64,000 bases of DNA from NCBI GenBank assembly GCA_010645155.1, contig CM021317.1, positions 12,363,263 to 12,427,262 of the forward strand, read 5' to 3'. The position numbers were made by a program, and so were the translations under genes. Numbering within the stretch: position 1 is the first letter of the stretch; every line of letters starts with the position of its first letter. Below are positions 10,207 to 22,345 of this stretch, piece after piece. Source of the stretch: Tigriopus japonicus (lineage: Eukaryota; Arthropoda; Copepoda; Harpacticoida; Harpacticidae). A model generated the notes under the pieces. It had not been told where the DNA came from. It worked only from the letters and a program-made list of their open reading frames with translations, and ran no database searches.

Positions 10207-13200
10207 TTAATCAGTGTCCGAAAAGTCGTCACAAGAGCCAAACCGTGACACGACTTCAAAGAGGGCGAGCTTGGAATTCAAATGATGCTCTCTGCCCCGG
10301 GTGATGGCAACAAGGTTCATGGCTTTTTCGACGTGTTTCCTAAGGAGGGCGTATTTTTTTAAGGCATTAGCTGCAAGGCAAATGTTGTAATGAACTTTCG
10401 CAGCCAAAAAAGAGGGAATGCTGAGATAAAAATCCAAGGCTTGCACAACTTTCAAGCACATGTCCAAGGCAATTCCATAACTATCATTCAGCATTGCAAA
10501 CTTCGTTCCAATCAACAAGCAATTCAAGTAGTCCTGGTCATAATAATGCATAGATCTGTCAGCCTCCAAAGTGATCCTCCAGTCGTCTGCAGTCATCAGA
10601 CTACCTTGAATGTCGAAACTTACAACACCATTTTCGTAAATCTTCCGAAGTTTCGGCTTTAAAATCCAAAATGTCTCCAAGGCTTCTGCTGATACGTTTC
10701 TTTGGCAGTTTGGGCACCTTATTTGTTTGGTTGATTTTTGTTTTGAAGTTTTGGGAACTGGAACGGGGCCGTCACATTCAGGACATTTTAAGCAACCTTG
10801 CTTGAAATGATCAACTTCCAAGGGATCTTGCCGACATTTGCCGCAATTGCACGAAATACTGAATTGATCTCTCAAGAATTGTTGCCGTGTAGGGGTATCC
10901 CAAAGCAATGCCGAACGGGAAACCTTTAAGTCTCGGCTTATCTTCACAGGTCTTTTCAGGGAATTTGGCCCAACGTACCTCGCTAGAAGATATTTCCCAT
11001 TGAAATCGAAAGTCGCGTTGCCTTGACATGAGTGTTCAAACTCGGAAGCTTCCAGATAAATGGCGGAACCTCTAGGGCATTCAGAATCGTCCTTGATGGT
11101 GACTTTGTTGCGGGCCAAAATGGAAAAGATTGGCAATATTTCGTCCCGTGATGGGGCTTTATGACCTACAAATTCATTCAATTCGAAATGAATGTAGGTC
11201 AGGCGAAAACTTTGAACTGGATCGTCATTAATGTCACAAGGAAGAGAGGGAAGCTCAAAGAAAGTGAGAGTTTTTCCGTCGGGCAAATGACAGGAAACCG
11301 TTTTTCCACCTAACGAAAGAATAAGGCGTTGTTTTAGGAAAGGGGTCATCTTTTCGAAAAACATAGCGGAGACCCCATCCTAACTGACAAAACATTTGCA
11401 TTTTTTCGTAACTATTGGTCTCAGGAATAAAAAAAAGATAAAGAGTCTTTGATAATATGTTAACTAATATCGTTGGACCTCATAAGCCATAACGGTTATG
11501 ATTACAAATATCATAACCATAAGAACTTCAAATATATAATATCCTTAATAATGGGACATGACTAGGGGTGCAGATTTCAGGGAAATAAGATTTCATGTCC
11601 AAAAGAATGTTTATTATCTACGTCCTAGCTTTTAAAGCTTATTTGCCATTTTCATTTCATTTGCCATTTTTGGGCAAATAGATACAAAATTTGTCGGCTT
11701 TTGGGCAATTAAATGCAAAATTTGTCGGTTTTTGGGCAATTGCAAAATTTGTCGATTTTTTGGGCAAAAAATAGAAGAAAGAAATTTTTGCCCAAAATAT
11801 TTTGATAAAAATAATCGTATGAAAACGTATAGAATATTCATCAAAAAATTCAAATATTATTCAAATAATAAAAATATTTTCTCTTAAATGTTTTTACACT
11901 TGCATTCCACTTTTTGCTGGTGAAAGATAATGCTCATTTTCCGAATTTAGTGGCCAGTTTTGCTATCTTTTTGGTAACTTTTCGTGTCTATTTGCCATTT
12001 CTTTGTTACTTTGCCATTTTGGACGCTTTTATTTGCAATTTTTCGGGCTTAAAAGAAATGTTTTATTTTCCAGAAATTTGTACTCTTAGACATGACAAAG
12101 GTTGCTTCAAGTGAGCGTTTTAAATCCTACCGCTTAAGGGCCGTTGGGTATACCAAGAACCACTGAATTTTTCTGGAATGATAGGTTAACGGAAAAAATC
12201 ACGATTTCCAGTTGGAACAAATCAAGTGCGTCTTAATTGAACGTCGGAGACAAAAGTTATGCCCTCTCTCAGTTGCTGCAAATCCTACCGAGAATGAATG
12301 AAATAGCCCTTTTTTGGGAATTTTTTTTCACCGCAAAAGAGGGAACGCATTCCTTCTATGCCCTCTTTAGTACATAATTTTAAAAGGTATAACTTTTGTA
12401 TTCGGCATTCAATTGCGCTGAAATTCGAAATACGTGGTCTACTGAATATGAGCAAGAACTCTTTTGCAGAAAAACGCAATTGGATAAATCCTACTGGAAA
12501 CCATGATTTTCATCATTCGCCTCCCACTCCAGAAATTCAGTGCTTCTTGGCTATGCTGAGATGCTCAACCAAGGATTCCTTAGCTCAACCCATTTTGGTG
12601 AATCTAAGTTTTTCCCATTTGAGCGTCCATTCAATAGTTATTAGCACTTGGAAATTCATATATATTCTTGATATAGTCTCCAAGTCTTGATACTCCTACT
12701 TACATCTGATAAATGCTCTGTTTATTTGCAAGAAGATGAGTCATCTAAAATCATATATTACCAGAAACATCAAAAACTTAATCATTCCTCTGTATGGGCA
12801 ACATCTTGAAATGTTAACTTGATTCTTTGGAATCCTCTGAACAAATCCGAAAGCTTCAAATAGTTTTTGGATCAATGTTAAGTCCTATTTTTTGCCACAA
12901 CAAAAGGCATGCTTAATTGCCTTGTATTAAATGAAGCAACCTTTATCATGTCCCATTACGTTTGAATTACAGAACAAGAATAAAAAATGAGAAAAAATAA
13001 TGTGGGCAACTCCGTACCTAGCTTTAACGAAAACGTTTTCTTTATCCAAGATCTCTTAATGAAAAATGAACTACCTAATTGTTTGGTATCATATAAATAA
13101 GCCCTCAATTCAAATTAGGTACCATCGAAAATTTATCAACAAAATAGATTTTACCAAATGCGTACCGTTTTGAAGTTTGACCCAGATTTTAAATAACAAT

Positions 13201-13546
13201 CTCACGAAATGAACGGGCAAGTGCTTGGCCAAGTATTTGCATTCCGCTTTGTGCTCTGGCCAAGCTACTTTTTGACAGTTGCGGTTGCAATATCGAACGC
13301 ATTTACAACCTCCACACGTCATTAAGGGGCGAGGGCGTGAACCGCAACACAAGTCATCTGTGGCAGGAGACCTAAAGCAGGCATCGCAAACCGTATTCAT
13401 GAGGTTTTCGTCAACCGCGTGAGCAAAGGGCTCAGCCATCAAAATCACGGACCCTGGTTCGAGATAGCCCTGAAATTAATGAAATAACATCAAATCGAGA
13501 TCATAAATCTAATCAAACTACATATATTGGTACTTACCCACTCCAT
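10207..13546 (-). CDS. SET and MYND domain protein (SMYD family), tandem copy 2
   Basis: Exons 13538-13546 (ATG GAG TGG), 13166-13469 and 10207-11309; 471 residues. Junction phases (0, then 1) equal those of copy 1, and exon 2 differs by one codon. The MYND finger is complete (CDACF ... CGGCKCVRYCNRNC ... HKAEC). The SET motif reads EHSC (196-199) with QGN in place of xPN. The position of the catalytic-type tyrosine in the SMYD motif (SYIDLL in vertebrate SMYD2, AYTGLL in copy 1) is SRSALL here, so that tyrosine is Arg236. Post-SET cysteines CNCGKC are kept. From this I infer loss or change of methyltransferase activity with the fold retained. The second intron (11310-13165) contains a MITE at 12153-12550 and short direct repeats. 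Confidence 0.88.
11630..12060. repeat. Short direct repeats in the SMYD 2 intron
   Basis: Three imperfect repeats of GCAAAATTTGTCGGTTTTTG at 11675-11765, then repeated TTTGCCATTT stretches up to 12060. Confidence 0.5.
12153..12550. mobile_element. 'CAAGAAGCACTG' MITE, copy A
   Basis: Left end CCAAGAACCACTGAATTTTT, right end CCAGAAATTCAGTGCTTCTTGG. The inner part carries the shared motifs GACAAAAGTTATGCCCTCTC and its inverse. Same family as 19864-21836 and 44473-44982. The stretch 12551-13100 holds nothing recognised. Confidence 0.7.
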
Positions 13547-13624
13547 GTTTCGGATCAATTCACAAATAAATGGGTTTGCAGGTGCAAAAATCACGTGTTG
13601 GGCATTCCAGAGAATTAATTTTAG

Positions 13625-13766
13625 GTGGCGGGAAACGGCAGTGCTTCCAGTTCAGCTAAATCGAAAAGTGTAACCAAATTGAGCAAAAGTACAAAAAAGG
13701 CTGAAACTTCCACAGGTGGTCAAATGGTTCTAAAAAAGTTGCAAAATGGCACTGTCAACAAAAAAG
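13625..13766 (+). other. Orphan exon-like stretch, Ser/Lys-rich
   Basis: An acceptor (ttttag) at 13619-13624 precedes 47 open codons (VAGNGSASSSAKSKSV..., rich in Ser and Lys) that end AAAAAG|GTAGGA, a good donor. The donor coincides with the left edge of the palindrome at 13766-13925. It may be a 5' exon of the CCNQ gene or of a lost gene. Skipping the palindrome, the frame would also stay open for about 28 codons to a stop near 14000. I found no upstream start codon exon. Confidence 0.3.
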
Positions 13767-13925
13767 GTAGGAATCGTGTACACAATATACTTTACTTATC
13801 ATATTTTATCTAATCTCCTTTTGTTTAATAAAGGTCTTCACACACAGTCTCGAGACTGTGTGTAAAGACCTTTATTAAACAAAAGGAGATTAGATAAAAT
13901 GGATATTGTGTACACGATTCCTACC
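13766..13925. repeat. 160-bp near-perfect palindrome
   Basis: The left arm GGTAGGAATCGTGTACACAA onward is repeated in inverse to the right edge TTGTGTACACGATTCCTACC, centred on CAGTCTCGAGACTG near 13845. The arms differ mainly by a 10-12 bp insertion in the left arm (ctttacttatc) and a few bases. The arms are about 70-75 bp with no spacer. Confidence 0.9.
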
Positions 13926-14869
13926 CCCAATCAAACGAGGCCAGAGACCGAAGGTGAATGGAAAAAGTGGAAGGGGATAGGATATTGGAAAGGGTTCTAA
14001 TTGAGATGTGTTCATGGCGAGCATCTGTGTCGCCTCTCACCGATTCTCGGTGGCGTCGGCGGTGTTATAGTTATAAAACCTTTCTTGGTAATAAACTAAA
14101 ACTTTTGGCAAAATTCTATGAAAATATTGCTTTGACAATCACCACCCCTTTACCCAAAAATCCCTTGAGTACTAGATGTCCAAAATATGCGGCATGATAA
14201 TATTAGGGCATAATAAGGCACAAGTTAAGTTTATGGCACTTTCTCGAGCTAAAAATCCACCCTTTTGATACAATTTACTACCAAAAATAGGCCCTCTAGC
14301 AAAAAATCACTTTATCTTCCTCTACTTCTTGGCATTTTTGCCTTCTTACTCTTTGCTTTAGCTAACTAGGAATGCATTAAAAGTTAATTAAATGTTAAAA
14401 CTATGTTGACTTTTATGTAAATTGGCTACCCAGGGACTTTAAGCTACCTATTTTTATTTTCAGTTTTGTTCTTTTATGCTGAAACTTTCGTTCCAACCAA
14501 GGATTCCAAATCCCAACTCCCGAATGAAAATGATGAAAATGAATGGTTGTTTTACCTTTAATTAAAACAAAATGAAATGATTTTTGTGAAATATAGTTGA
14601 ATAGGACAAAATGCCAAAAACTCATGACTTTCAGAATGGTTTATGTAGTAATCGTCTGGCATATTTCAAGCCGATAATATTTTTCCCTGAAGGACTTGGC
14701 AGTCCTGGGCGCTATTTTCTACTCAATGCTGGGGAAATCCGGCCTTTTTCGAATCGCATCATTCCGTCACCCTGATTCTCTCTTGACCAAGCATGGAAAT
14801 GTAAACATTGAAAGCCGAAATAAATTCAAGTTCCCACTTCCAAGGTTTTGGAGAGATGAGTTCATCAAA

Positions 14870-17423
14870 ATGAGCCTTGGATGTCCTTCGTCTTCCCCCT
14901 CGCCCTTGGATTGGCCCTCACAATTACCCTCACATCTGTTCAAACCACGAGTTTTAACGGCTGCTGGCTCCACTTCTTCCTCTTCTATAATGAACTCGAT
15001 TTCGACTTCATCTGTGGACCGCTCGATATCTTCGAATGCCACGATGACCACACAAAATCGGACTCTATCCGTGATTTCTCCGAAAGAAGAAGGGTTCAGC
15101 CATGGAGAACTCAACATCGATTACGCTCAAGCTAAACCTTCCGCATTCCTGAATGTCAGATTCATCTTGGAATGTTGTAAGAGGAAAAAACGGAGATTAA
15201 ATTCTATAAGACTGAAAAACTTGAGACACGCTGACACTAGAAATATCTTCAAATTGGCCTAAAAGGCAAATATGGGGTTAGAAATGACGATTTCTGTGAC
15301 AATGAATCACTATAATACGTTTGAAATAAGTTTTTTAGTCAATAGCGAACCTTCAATACCGCTAAAAGAAAGGAATCCCTTGAAAACCGAATGCCCCAAC
15401 AATTGATAAAATGCTCACAGTAAAAATTATTGTAATAATATGCTTTCAGAACGTACTAGGTGGGGTGAAAAGTAACCTCCTTAACCGACAAAATGCAATG
15501 CTACTGCAAAATATGCTTACAGTGCCTTGTAGTTCATTCATATTTAGGCATACGTTTCAAATTTCAATAGCCCTTCATTTTGTTTTGACAGCTCATTGAT
15601 GTTAACGTTTTTGGCACCATGTTGAAAATGAATCTGATGATTTTACGGATGAAAACGTCAAAAAAGTTCATGAAATGGGGCTGGCTGACCGGAAAGTGAA
15701 GGTGCTTGAGTTGGTAGCTAACATTAAGACTATACTAAACTTTTTGTCAGTTTCATCAGTAATTGTTTCCGAGGGCCTTCGGCAACGTCTTTGATCGGTA
15801 GTAATGTTTTGGAGACCACGAAAGTGGCAAAACTAATATTTAATGGAATGATCTGACGGAGCATTTATCTCATTACATTTCTTAAACTTTTCTTTTGCTT
15901 CCTTAGCCATTTCGCTGAGTAAAAAATAATGTTTTAAGACAAAACGGAAATCGCGTCAACATCAATAAGTAGCCAAAACAAAATGAAGAGCAATAATCCA
16001 TTGAAATTTAACACGTATGCCTAAATATGAACGGACTACAAGGCACAATAAGCGTTTTTTGCAATAGCATTGCATCTTGGCGGCCAAGGAGGCTACTTTT
16101 CACTCCATGAAGTAGTTTCGAATAAAAATAGTGTTGTTGCTCACCGGGAATATCCTGACATCCCCCATTGGTTATAATTTTTTGAAAATAATGATGTTGG
16201 CCTGCATAGCGAATTTTTATTGGCTGATCTGGACCTTCCTTGATTGGTTGATCAGGAAAAGTGTTAGAGAATTTTTCTAACCTTGCCTAAAAGGTGGTAG
16301 AGGTTCAATAGGTGAATTGGATAAGATACTTGGCACTGTCCTTTGAAAACTCGTGTCAATTGATGCACAACAGACATAAGTTATGTAGTCAAGGTTATTG
16401 GAAGAGCCTTGAGGTAATTTTTGCAAACATTTTTGGATGACAAAAAAGGAAAGGAATTCTGATGTCCAACATTTCAATGATAGACGATTCCCAATTCTTA
16501 TAAACGAAGGCCCCAATTCCTATTATGAATTGACTGACATTGTGCTAAGATATATGGTTCTTAAAGTAACATTCGCCGCCATTATTTCTAGGCAAAAAAT
16601 TAGAGTGTGATGCGTTGGCCGCGGCCACGGCCGCTCAATTATTCCATCACTTCATGTCCAATGTCGACATAACGGACTATGACCCCTACGTAAGTAATGG
16701 ATTGAACTCTTATTCAGCCAACATATTTTTTACAAAGTTATTCCCATATTTTAGCTGATTGGTGCAGCGTGCATATATCTCTCCGGAAAGATCGAAGGCT
16801 CCGATATCTTGAAGATTCGTGACGTGATCAACGTCGTTCATGCCACCCTTCATCCCAAATCAGAGCCCTTGGTCTTGGACAATCGGTATTATTCGATTCG
16901 AGAATCCATAACGCAAGCTGAATTGCTAGTGGTTCGCATGGCCGGATTCAACGCCAAATTCGACCACGCCCACAAGTACCTGCTGTCCTACTTGAAATCA
17001 TTGTCAGATTGGGTGGGTCCTCAAGTTTGGAACGAGCTTCCGGTCAATTCTGTGGCGTGGTCTTTGGTTCAGGATGTCTATCACGACCGAAGAGTGTTGC
17101 TTATGAACCCTTCGGATTTAGCTATTGCTTGTATCAAATTGGCCATGGAGGTGTACGGGGTAGAGATTCCTGGTTATGATGAAGTCAAGAACCCTTGGTT
17201 TCAGGTGAGTTTATGTTTCTTTAGTACATTGATAGTTGGGTTTAACGAGTCTCGTTGTCTTTAGGTTTTCTCAAGTACGATATCTATGGGCAAAATTTGG
17301 GAGATCATGGGCGTACTCATGGAAGTTTATGACCAAGACAAAGCATTGATTCCTCCCATGTTGCGGAAAAGTCATTCTTAACGTGCACAAAGGACGATCA
17401 AAGACGATTGAATATTTTATAAT
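14870..17423 (+). CDS. CCNQ: Cyclin-Q (CDK10 partner, FAM58 type)
   Basis: Exons 14870-15176, 16592-16689, 16755-17204 and 17265-17423, all joined in phase (1, 0, 0). The cyclin box reads AFLNVRFILECCKKLECDA, then AAQLFHHF, DITDYDPYLIGAACIYLSGK, KIRDVINV and FNAKFDHAHKYLLSYLKSL, which follows vertebrate cyclin-Q closely, including VYGVEIPGYDEVKNPWFQVF near the end. Cyclin-Q activates CDK10 and acts in the nucleus and at basal bodies. The start is uncertain: ATG 14870 gives 337 residues and ATG 14990 gives 297, both longer than the roughly 250 of vertebrates, with a Ser-rich N-terminus. An upstream exon (perhaps 13625-13766) cannot be excluded. Intron 1 carries a mariner derivative. AATAAA occurs at 17510 and 17568. 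Confidence 0.85.
15457..16109 (+). mobile_element. Internally deleted mariner element in CCNQ intron 1
   Basis: Inverted ends of about 55 bp: left GGGTGAAAAGTAACCTCCTT, right ending AAGGAGGCTACTTTTCACTC, with GATGCAATGCTATTGC in both. Near 15630-15715 a plus-strand stretch reads DENVKKVHEMGLADRKVKV, a hallmark of the N-terminal helix-turn-helix part of mariner transposase. The catalytic domain is missing, so the element cannot move itself. Confidence 0.8.
16110..16560. other. Rest of CCNQ intron 1
   Basis: Nothing recognised between the mariner relic and exon 2. Confidence 0.5.
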
Positions 17424-18115
17424 GATATTGCCACTCATCTATTCATATTTTCATTCTGAACACTCCGCAAATCGTTAGCACTGAACTACAATTCGATTCA
17501 AACGGCAAAAATAAAACAACTTTAGGAAAGGTGATACTATTTCCGAAATATTACGATGAATTCTGCTAATAAATAATATTGCGTTGTTAAATTCTAGATG
17601 ATATTGAAATCGATAGAACCCTTATAGCCTCTCCGTGCATCTAAGGGGCATTGATTTTTGACTTGAAGAGGAGAAGAAATTCAAAACGGTAAAGCAAATG
17701 GAAGTAAACCATACTATACCTAAAATGATACATACCTAAAATTCATGCTTAGAAGTTTTGTTTTTTTGAGATATCCTTAGAAAAGGGACCGGAATAACTA
17801 GATTAATGGTATTTTTTGGAAGCGACATTCTATCATTTGTATTTTCGGTAAAAGAAATGGACGGGCACTCTTTTCAGTAGTGATTTTTTTCGAACCAGGA
17901 GTGCTGCCAGTTTTGACTCTGAAGTTTATCGCTGTTGATAAGGGTAGGATGTATTGAACTTTTTTGAAAAGACCTAAACAGGGACTAATTTGGCAACAAC
18001 AGAACTAGTTCGATTTCGAGTTTCATCGATAGTTACAAAAATTCACTGGGCGGATATACGGAAATTTTTGTTGGATTAGTTACAGCTGTTCAAGGATGGC
18101 TCAAGCTAGGATTAC
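17424..18115. other. CCNQ 3' flank
   Basis: AATAAA signals at 17510-17515 and 17568-17573, then AT-rich sequence with no gene seen. Confidence 0.5.
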
Positions 18116-18230
18116 TTTCAAAATACACACTGGGTCCGATTAGTACAATGAAAATTAAACGGAACAATATATTTGTTGCAAAAACCTCGCATTTTAGTAC
18201 AATGGTCGGACCCAGTGTGTATTTTTGAAA
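18116..18230. mobile_element. Short MITE, 115 bp
   Basis: Left end CTTTCAAAATACACACTGGG, right end CCCAGTGTGTATTTTTGAAA: about 25-bp inverted ends around a TTAGTACAATG direct repeat. Confidence 0.75.
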
Positions 18231-18315
18231 TTCGTCCTGACGTACAGTGGTCCTTGAGTTGTTGAAGAGCCAAGGTTGCAGGTGAAAACTTGATATTTCC
18301 GAAGATTATTACTTA

Positions 18316-18940
18316 AGTTGTGCCCAAACAAACAACAAGTGACCCTGACTTCAACCTAGGGATGGGTGACAGCGGCAATTTTGCTCTCGACTCCGACACC
18401 GACACCGCAAGGTTGACACCCACGCCGACACCGGCACCTGTGTTGAAGTTGCCAATAAACGTCGTGGTGTCGACACTGACACAGTTAGCGTGTTCCTTAT
18501 AATTAAGTCAAACAAAATGTGCCCTTTTGGACTGTAATATGGAGTACCAGTTTTGACAGACCTACGCATTCTAAAGACATTTAAGTCCATGTTAGTGCAA
18601 CATAAATAAAAGAGAGGGAAAATAAGCTTACATTTTACAATACCCTAGCTGGGTGTGTGGTTTTCTTGCATTGCGTTTATGTTTATGATGGAACCAAAAA
18701 TGATGATATTGGATTTTGTTTAGTCCTTCACATTTACGATCAAAATTGGGATCAAATTTTTGGGCGGGCAGTACGTTTTTCAAAAACTCTTGAAGCCTTA
18801 TACGTCGGCACCAGAGACCTGGTATTGATGCCGACACTGAAAGCCCAAAAAGTTGATGTCAACACCTTGGCACCGACACCGGCTTCTCGCCCACCCCTAT
18901 TTCAATCCTACAAACGAAACGAACTTGTTTGGGCACAACT
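18316..18940. mobile_element. MITE with GACACC-rich ends
   Basis: The left end AGTTGTGCCCAAACAA is matched inverted at 18925-18940. Just inside each end lies a degenerate array of GACACC/GACACT hexamers (18395-18490; 18830-18890). A related array lies at 22215-22345. The region 18941-19863 shows no gene. Confidence 0.6.
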
Positions 18941-19863
18941 CCTTGGAAAACGTCACCGCTAGAAATACTAGAAGGCAGAGATTGGCATTCAAATCTATGA
19001 TTGCCTGACCCGGCAGGGCCTGTCTGTGACGTCATTCATCATGCGGGAAGCCGAAGTTCATGATTAAAGGAACCTTTTCTTCTAAGAAACACATCTAAAC
19101 TATTTCGCTCATCTGATAGGGCAGTTTGGTTATTGAAAATCCTCAAGTCTGCTGGAAATGTGTCTAAGGTATTAACCCGATATGCAAAAAGTGAATTTCA
19201 ACTAGTGTGGAGTTTAAAGAGGGGCCAATTAATTCACATGATCGGGTGATTGACAACAAAATCTCAGTGATGTGAAATCTCGGCTTGCGCAAGTTTTTTC
19301 ACGGGAGGTGGCAGGGTAGGGTTACCTCTTAGAGAATGTGTGCTTTGCTCTGGTATATGAGCAAACACGAATTTGAGGTTGATTTGCAACCCTGCTCAGA
19401 AGTCACGAAAGTCAGGGATGCCTTGCCTTTTGTCACTTCTTAAAGAAAAAAAAACCTGTTTATGAAGGCTGGTAGACAGTGGGGAATATGATTTCACTTA
19501 AGAAAATTGGGCAACCCCAGAACCAGGTCAGATCACTACAAAATCAACAAAGAAGTACTCTGGTTTGTTGTTGAACATCGTTAGAATTAGCTGAATGTTC
19601 AACTGAATGCTCTTGACCAATCACCAGCGTGAAGTGAATCATCGGCACCGTGTGTTAGCCTACGAATGCCAATATCTATCTTAGTGTATCTAGTCACAGC
19701 CAAAGGTCAGCTGGGGCCTGAAAATTGTCCAACAAAATGATAGGCCTGTCTGCCCCAGCGTCTCCTCTCTGCCAACTCTGTGCAAAAATTGATTTCGAGT
19801 TGGCAGTGCTGCCATATTTTATGGTAGACAAGGTCTATTGCCTGTTGAAAAGTTTAGTTGTGG

Positions 19864-21836
19864 CAAGAAGCACTGGAATCATGGAGTGGGATGTTAGCAA
19901 TGAGAATAATGATTTCCAGTAAGAACAATTCAATTACGTTCTTCTGCAAATGAGACCTTGCATATGTTGACAAAAATACGTATTTCAATTTTCAGCTCAA
20001 TCGAACGTGACAAAAGTTATGCTCACTCAAAGTTTCTAGGCGATAAATTCAGGCAATGGTTATCGAGGTTGCGATACCAAATTATCAAAACATTCCGCAA
20101 TAATTTCAAAACTTCGTATTTCTCCAGAGGTTCCAGACGAGACCTTGCTTTTCCAACCCAAAGTATCCCACTTTTGGGTAGAATTTGGGTTTTCTTTTAA
20201 TGCTCTCAGTCTACATTGCAATGGATTTTCAAAAGCCAAGTTGTAGATATTTAACACATTTATTACACTTTCATTTGCGCTTAGCAAACTATCAAGTGAC
20301 AACGACTTGACACAACAAAACAAAGTAACATAAAAAATACATTGAAGCAAAAAGAGGTAATAACATTTGCAATGCATTGAAAAAAAGTTATTTTTTTTTA
20401 CAATTCAGATGCAGAAGTTCAAGTGTCTTACCCTAATTACAACAATATTACGCAATTGAAAGGAATTGCAATTAGTTATTGATAAAAATAACTGAGCAAA
20501 ATACAAATGAAATATTGGAAGCTCTCGAAGAAAGCAGATTTGTGGCCAATTTTCAGTTAAAGGTCATTTACTTTGAAGAAGGCTTGTTGACAAAAAGTTC
20601 ACCTCTTAGGAAATTAATGAATTGCGCCCTGGACAAACTTTTGAAAGCCTGAACAGATTCAAGCTATAATCGATTCGGCAATGGATCCGTAATGCAAGAT
20701 GAGTTTAGTCTAGTTGGTGCACCGTGTTCAAATGCTATTGGAAGAAGAATTTAATATGCTCTCATGGAGAGAGAGTCAACCATCAATTTGGCTACTTTGC
20801 CTCTTAAGGGTATCACATATGTCATTTTTTTCATTAGGTACTCGATCATATACAAAAAATATTTATATTTGAATAAATCGGGTCTTTTCAAACATTACCA
20901 CCCTAAACCATCAGATTGGATGTCATCTTTTTTAAGCATTATCTTGAGTGTTTGTCTTGAGAGACAAATTGGACGTTGGTACATTTTCTGACTCTTCTAA
21001 ATTAATATGGAGCACGTCAAAATGACTCAGGTACAAAACATCGTATCAGAGGGTTGAAGTTCAAATCGTTAAGATTTGAAAATATACATGTCAAAAAGGA
21101 TAATTGCTGCCAAATTGCTGCCAACCTTAAATTTTGAGTTTGAAGAATACTATTCCTAAAGCAAAAGAAAATGTGGCCAAAAACTGACTTTAAAATACAA
21201 ATTGATTTGTATCTTATCAAACTCAACAGGTTTACAACTAAGCCAAACTCCAGGCCCTACCTGCATCTGCCTGAGGTATCTTAAATCATTTGAATACACA
21301 AAATCAGCTTTTCCAAACCTTAAGATAAAATCTGTTCACTTTTTAGTTGATAATTCTTTACATTCAAGGGTAATCAAGACCCAATTTTATCAAAATGTAA
21401 ATATTTTTCTTATATAATCGTGTACGTAATGGAAAAAAGATAATATAATATCTTCTTTATCAGTTCTCCCCTCCTCGCCCAGCAAAAACGAAGCCTAGAA
21501 TATCCGTAACAAAAGGCAACACGCCTTGAGGGACCTCAAAATACGAAGTTTTGAAACTTGCCGCCGAATGTTTTGATAATCCCTTTTGTGGGAATCGTTT
21601 TACCACAAAAGGGCGAGTTCATTCATTCTATGCTCTCTTCAGTACATAAGTTTGAGAAGGCATAACTTTTCACTCCGTCATTTGATTGGGCTGAAATTTG
21701 AAAAACGTGTTCTTCTCAATGCAAGCCAGATCTCATTTGCAGAAGAACGCAAATGGTTCGTTCGTTTTTGCTGGAAATCATAATTCTCATTGCTAGCCTC
21801 CCACTCCATGATTTCCGTGCTTCTTGGTTGTGGTCA
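19864..21836. mobile_element. Two-kilobase long-TIR element, family 'CAAGAAGCACTG', copy B
   Basis: Outer ends CAAGAAGCACTGGAATCATG and CATGATTTCCGTGCTTCTTG, flanked by the direct repeat GTTGTGG (19857-19863 and 21837-21843). Inverted similarity runs about 300 bp inward on both sides (to about 20150 and from about 21520). The 1.3-kb centre is AT-rich with no recognisable transposase. Confidence 0.75.
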
Positions 21837-22204
21837 GATTTTTGACCCTCAAAACCAAAATGGCAAAACTGCCTAAAATCCAACTCGAAACACATCAGTA
21901 CTTTTCAGTTAATTAGAAGTGGTGTTTCTGCAAATAATCGCTGAAAAGGAAGTTGCAATGAATCATTTTGATTGAAAGCTAGGTCATAGTGTTAGAAATT
22001 CTATAGCTGAGAAGAGGTCGACAGATCACAAGTGTCTTCACTTTGATGGAGCAAAAATAGAAGGTGCAGCTTTATAAGCCACGGACTGTCAATAAAAAGG
22101 TCTTCTTGCAAGGCCATGTTTTTGTAAAAAAAAATGCGCAGGTCTTGAATTTTTACGCAACTTGTGCTTGCTCAACATTTTGGAACTTTCCTACCTTTGC
22201 CACA

Positions 22205-22345
22205 TAGAAAGACTAGGGCAGGGATAGGTGACACCGGCAATTTTGACCTCAACGCTGACACCGATACCGGAAGGTTGACACCGAAACTGACACCAACACC
22301 GGTGTCGACACCGCTAGTCTGACAACAATAACGACACTGACGCCA
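22205..22345. repeat. GACACC hexamer-type repeat
   Basis: Degenerate array of GACACC/GACACT units starting GGATAGGTGACACCGGCAA, similar to the left end of the element at 18316. Confidence 0.6.

Noticed and set aside
14767..15117. 116-codon minus-strand frame over the CCNQ first exon
   Set aside because: Antisense to the Ser-rich CCNQ N-terminus; acidic residues come from reverse-complemented Ser codons.
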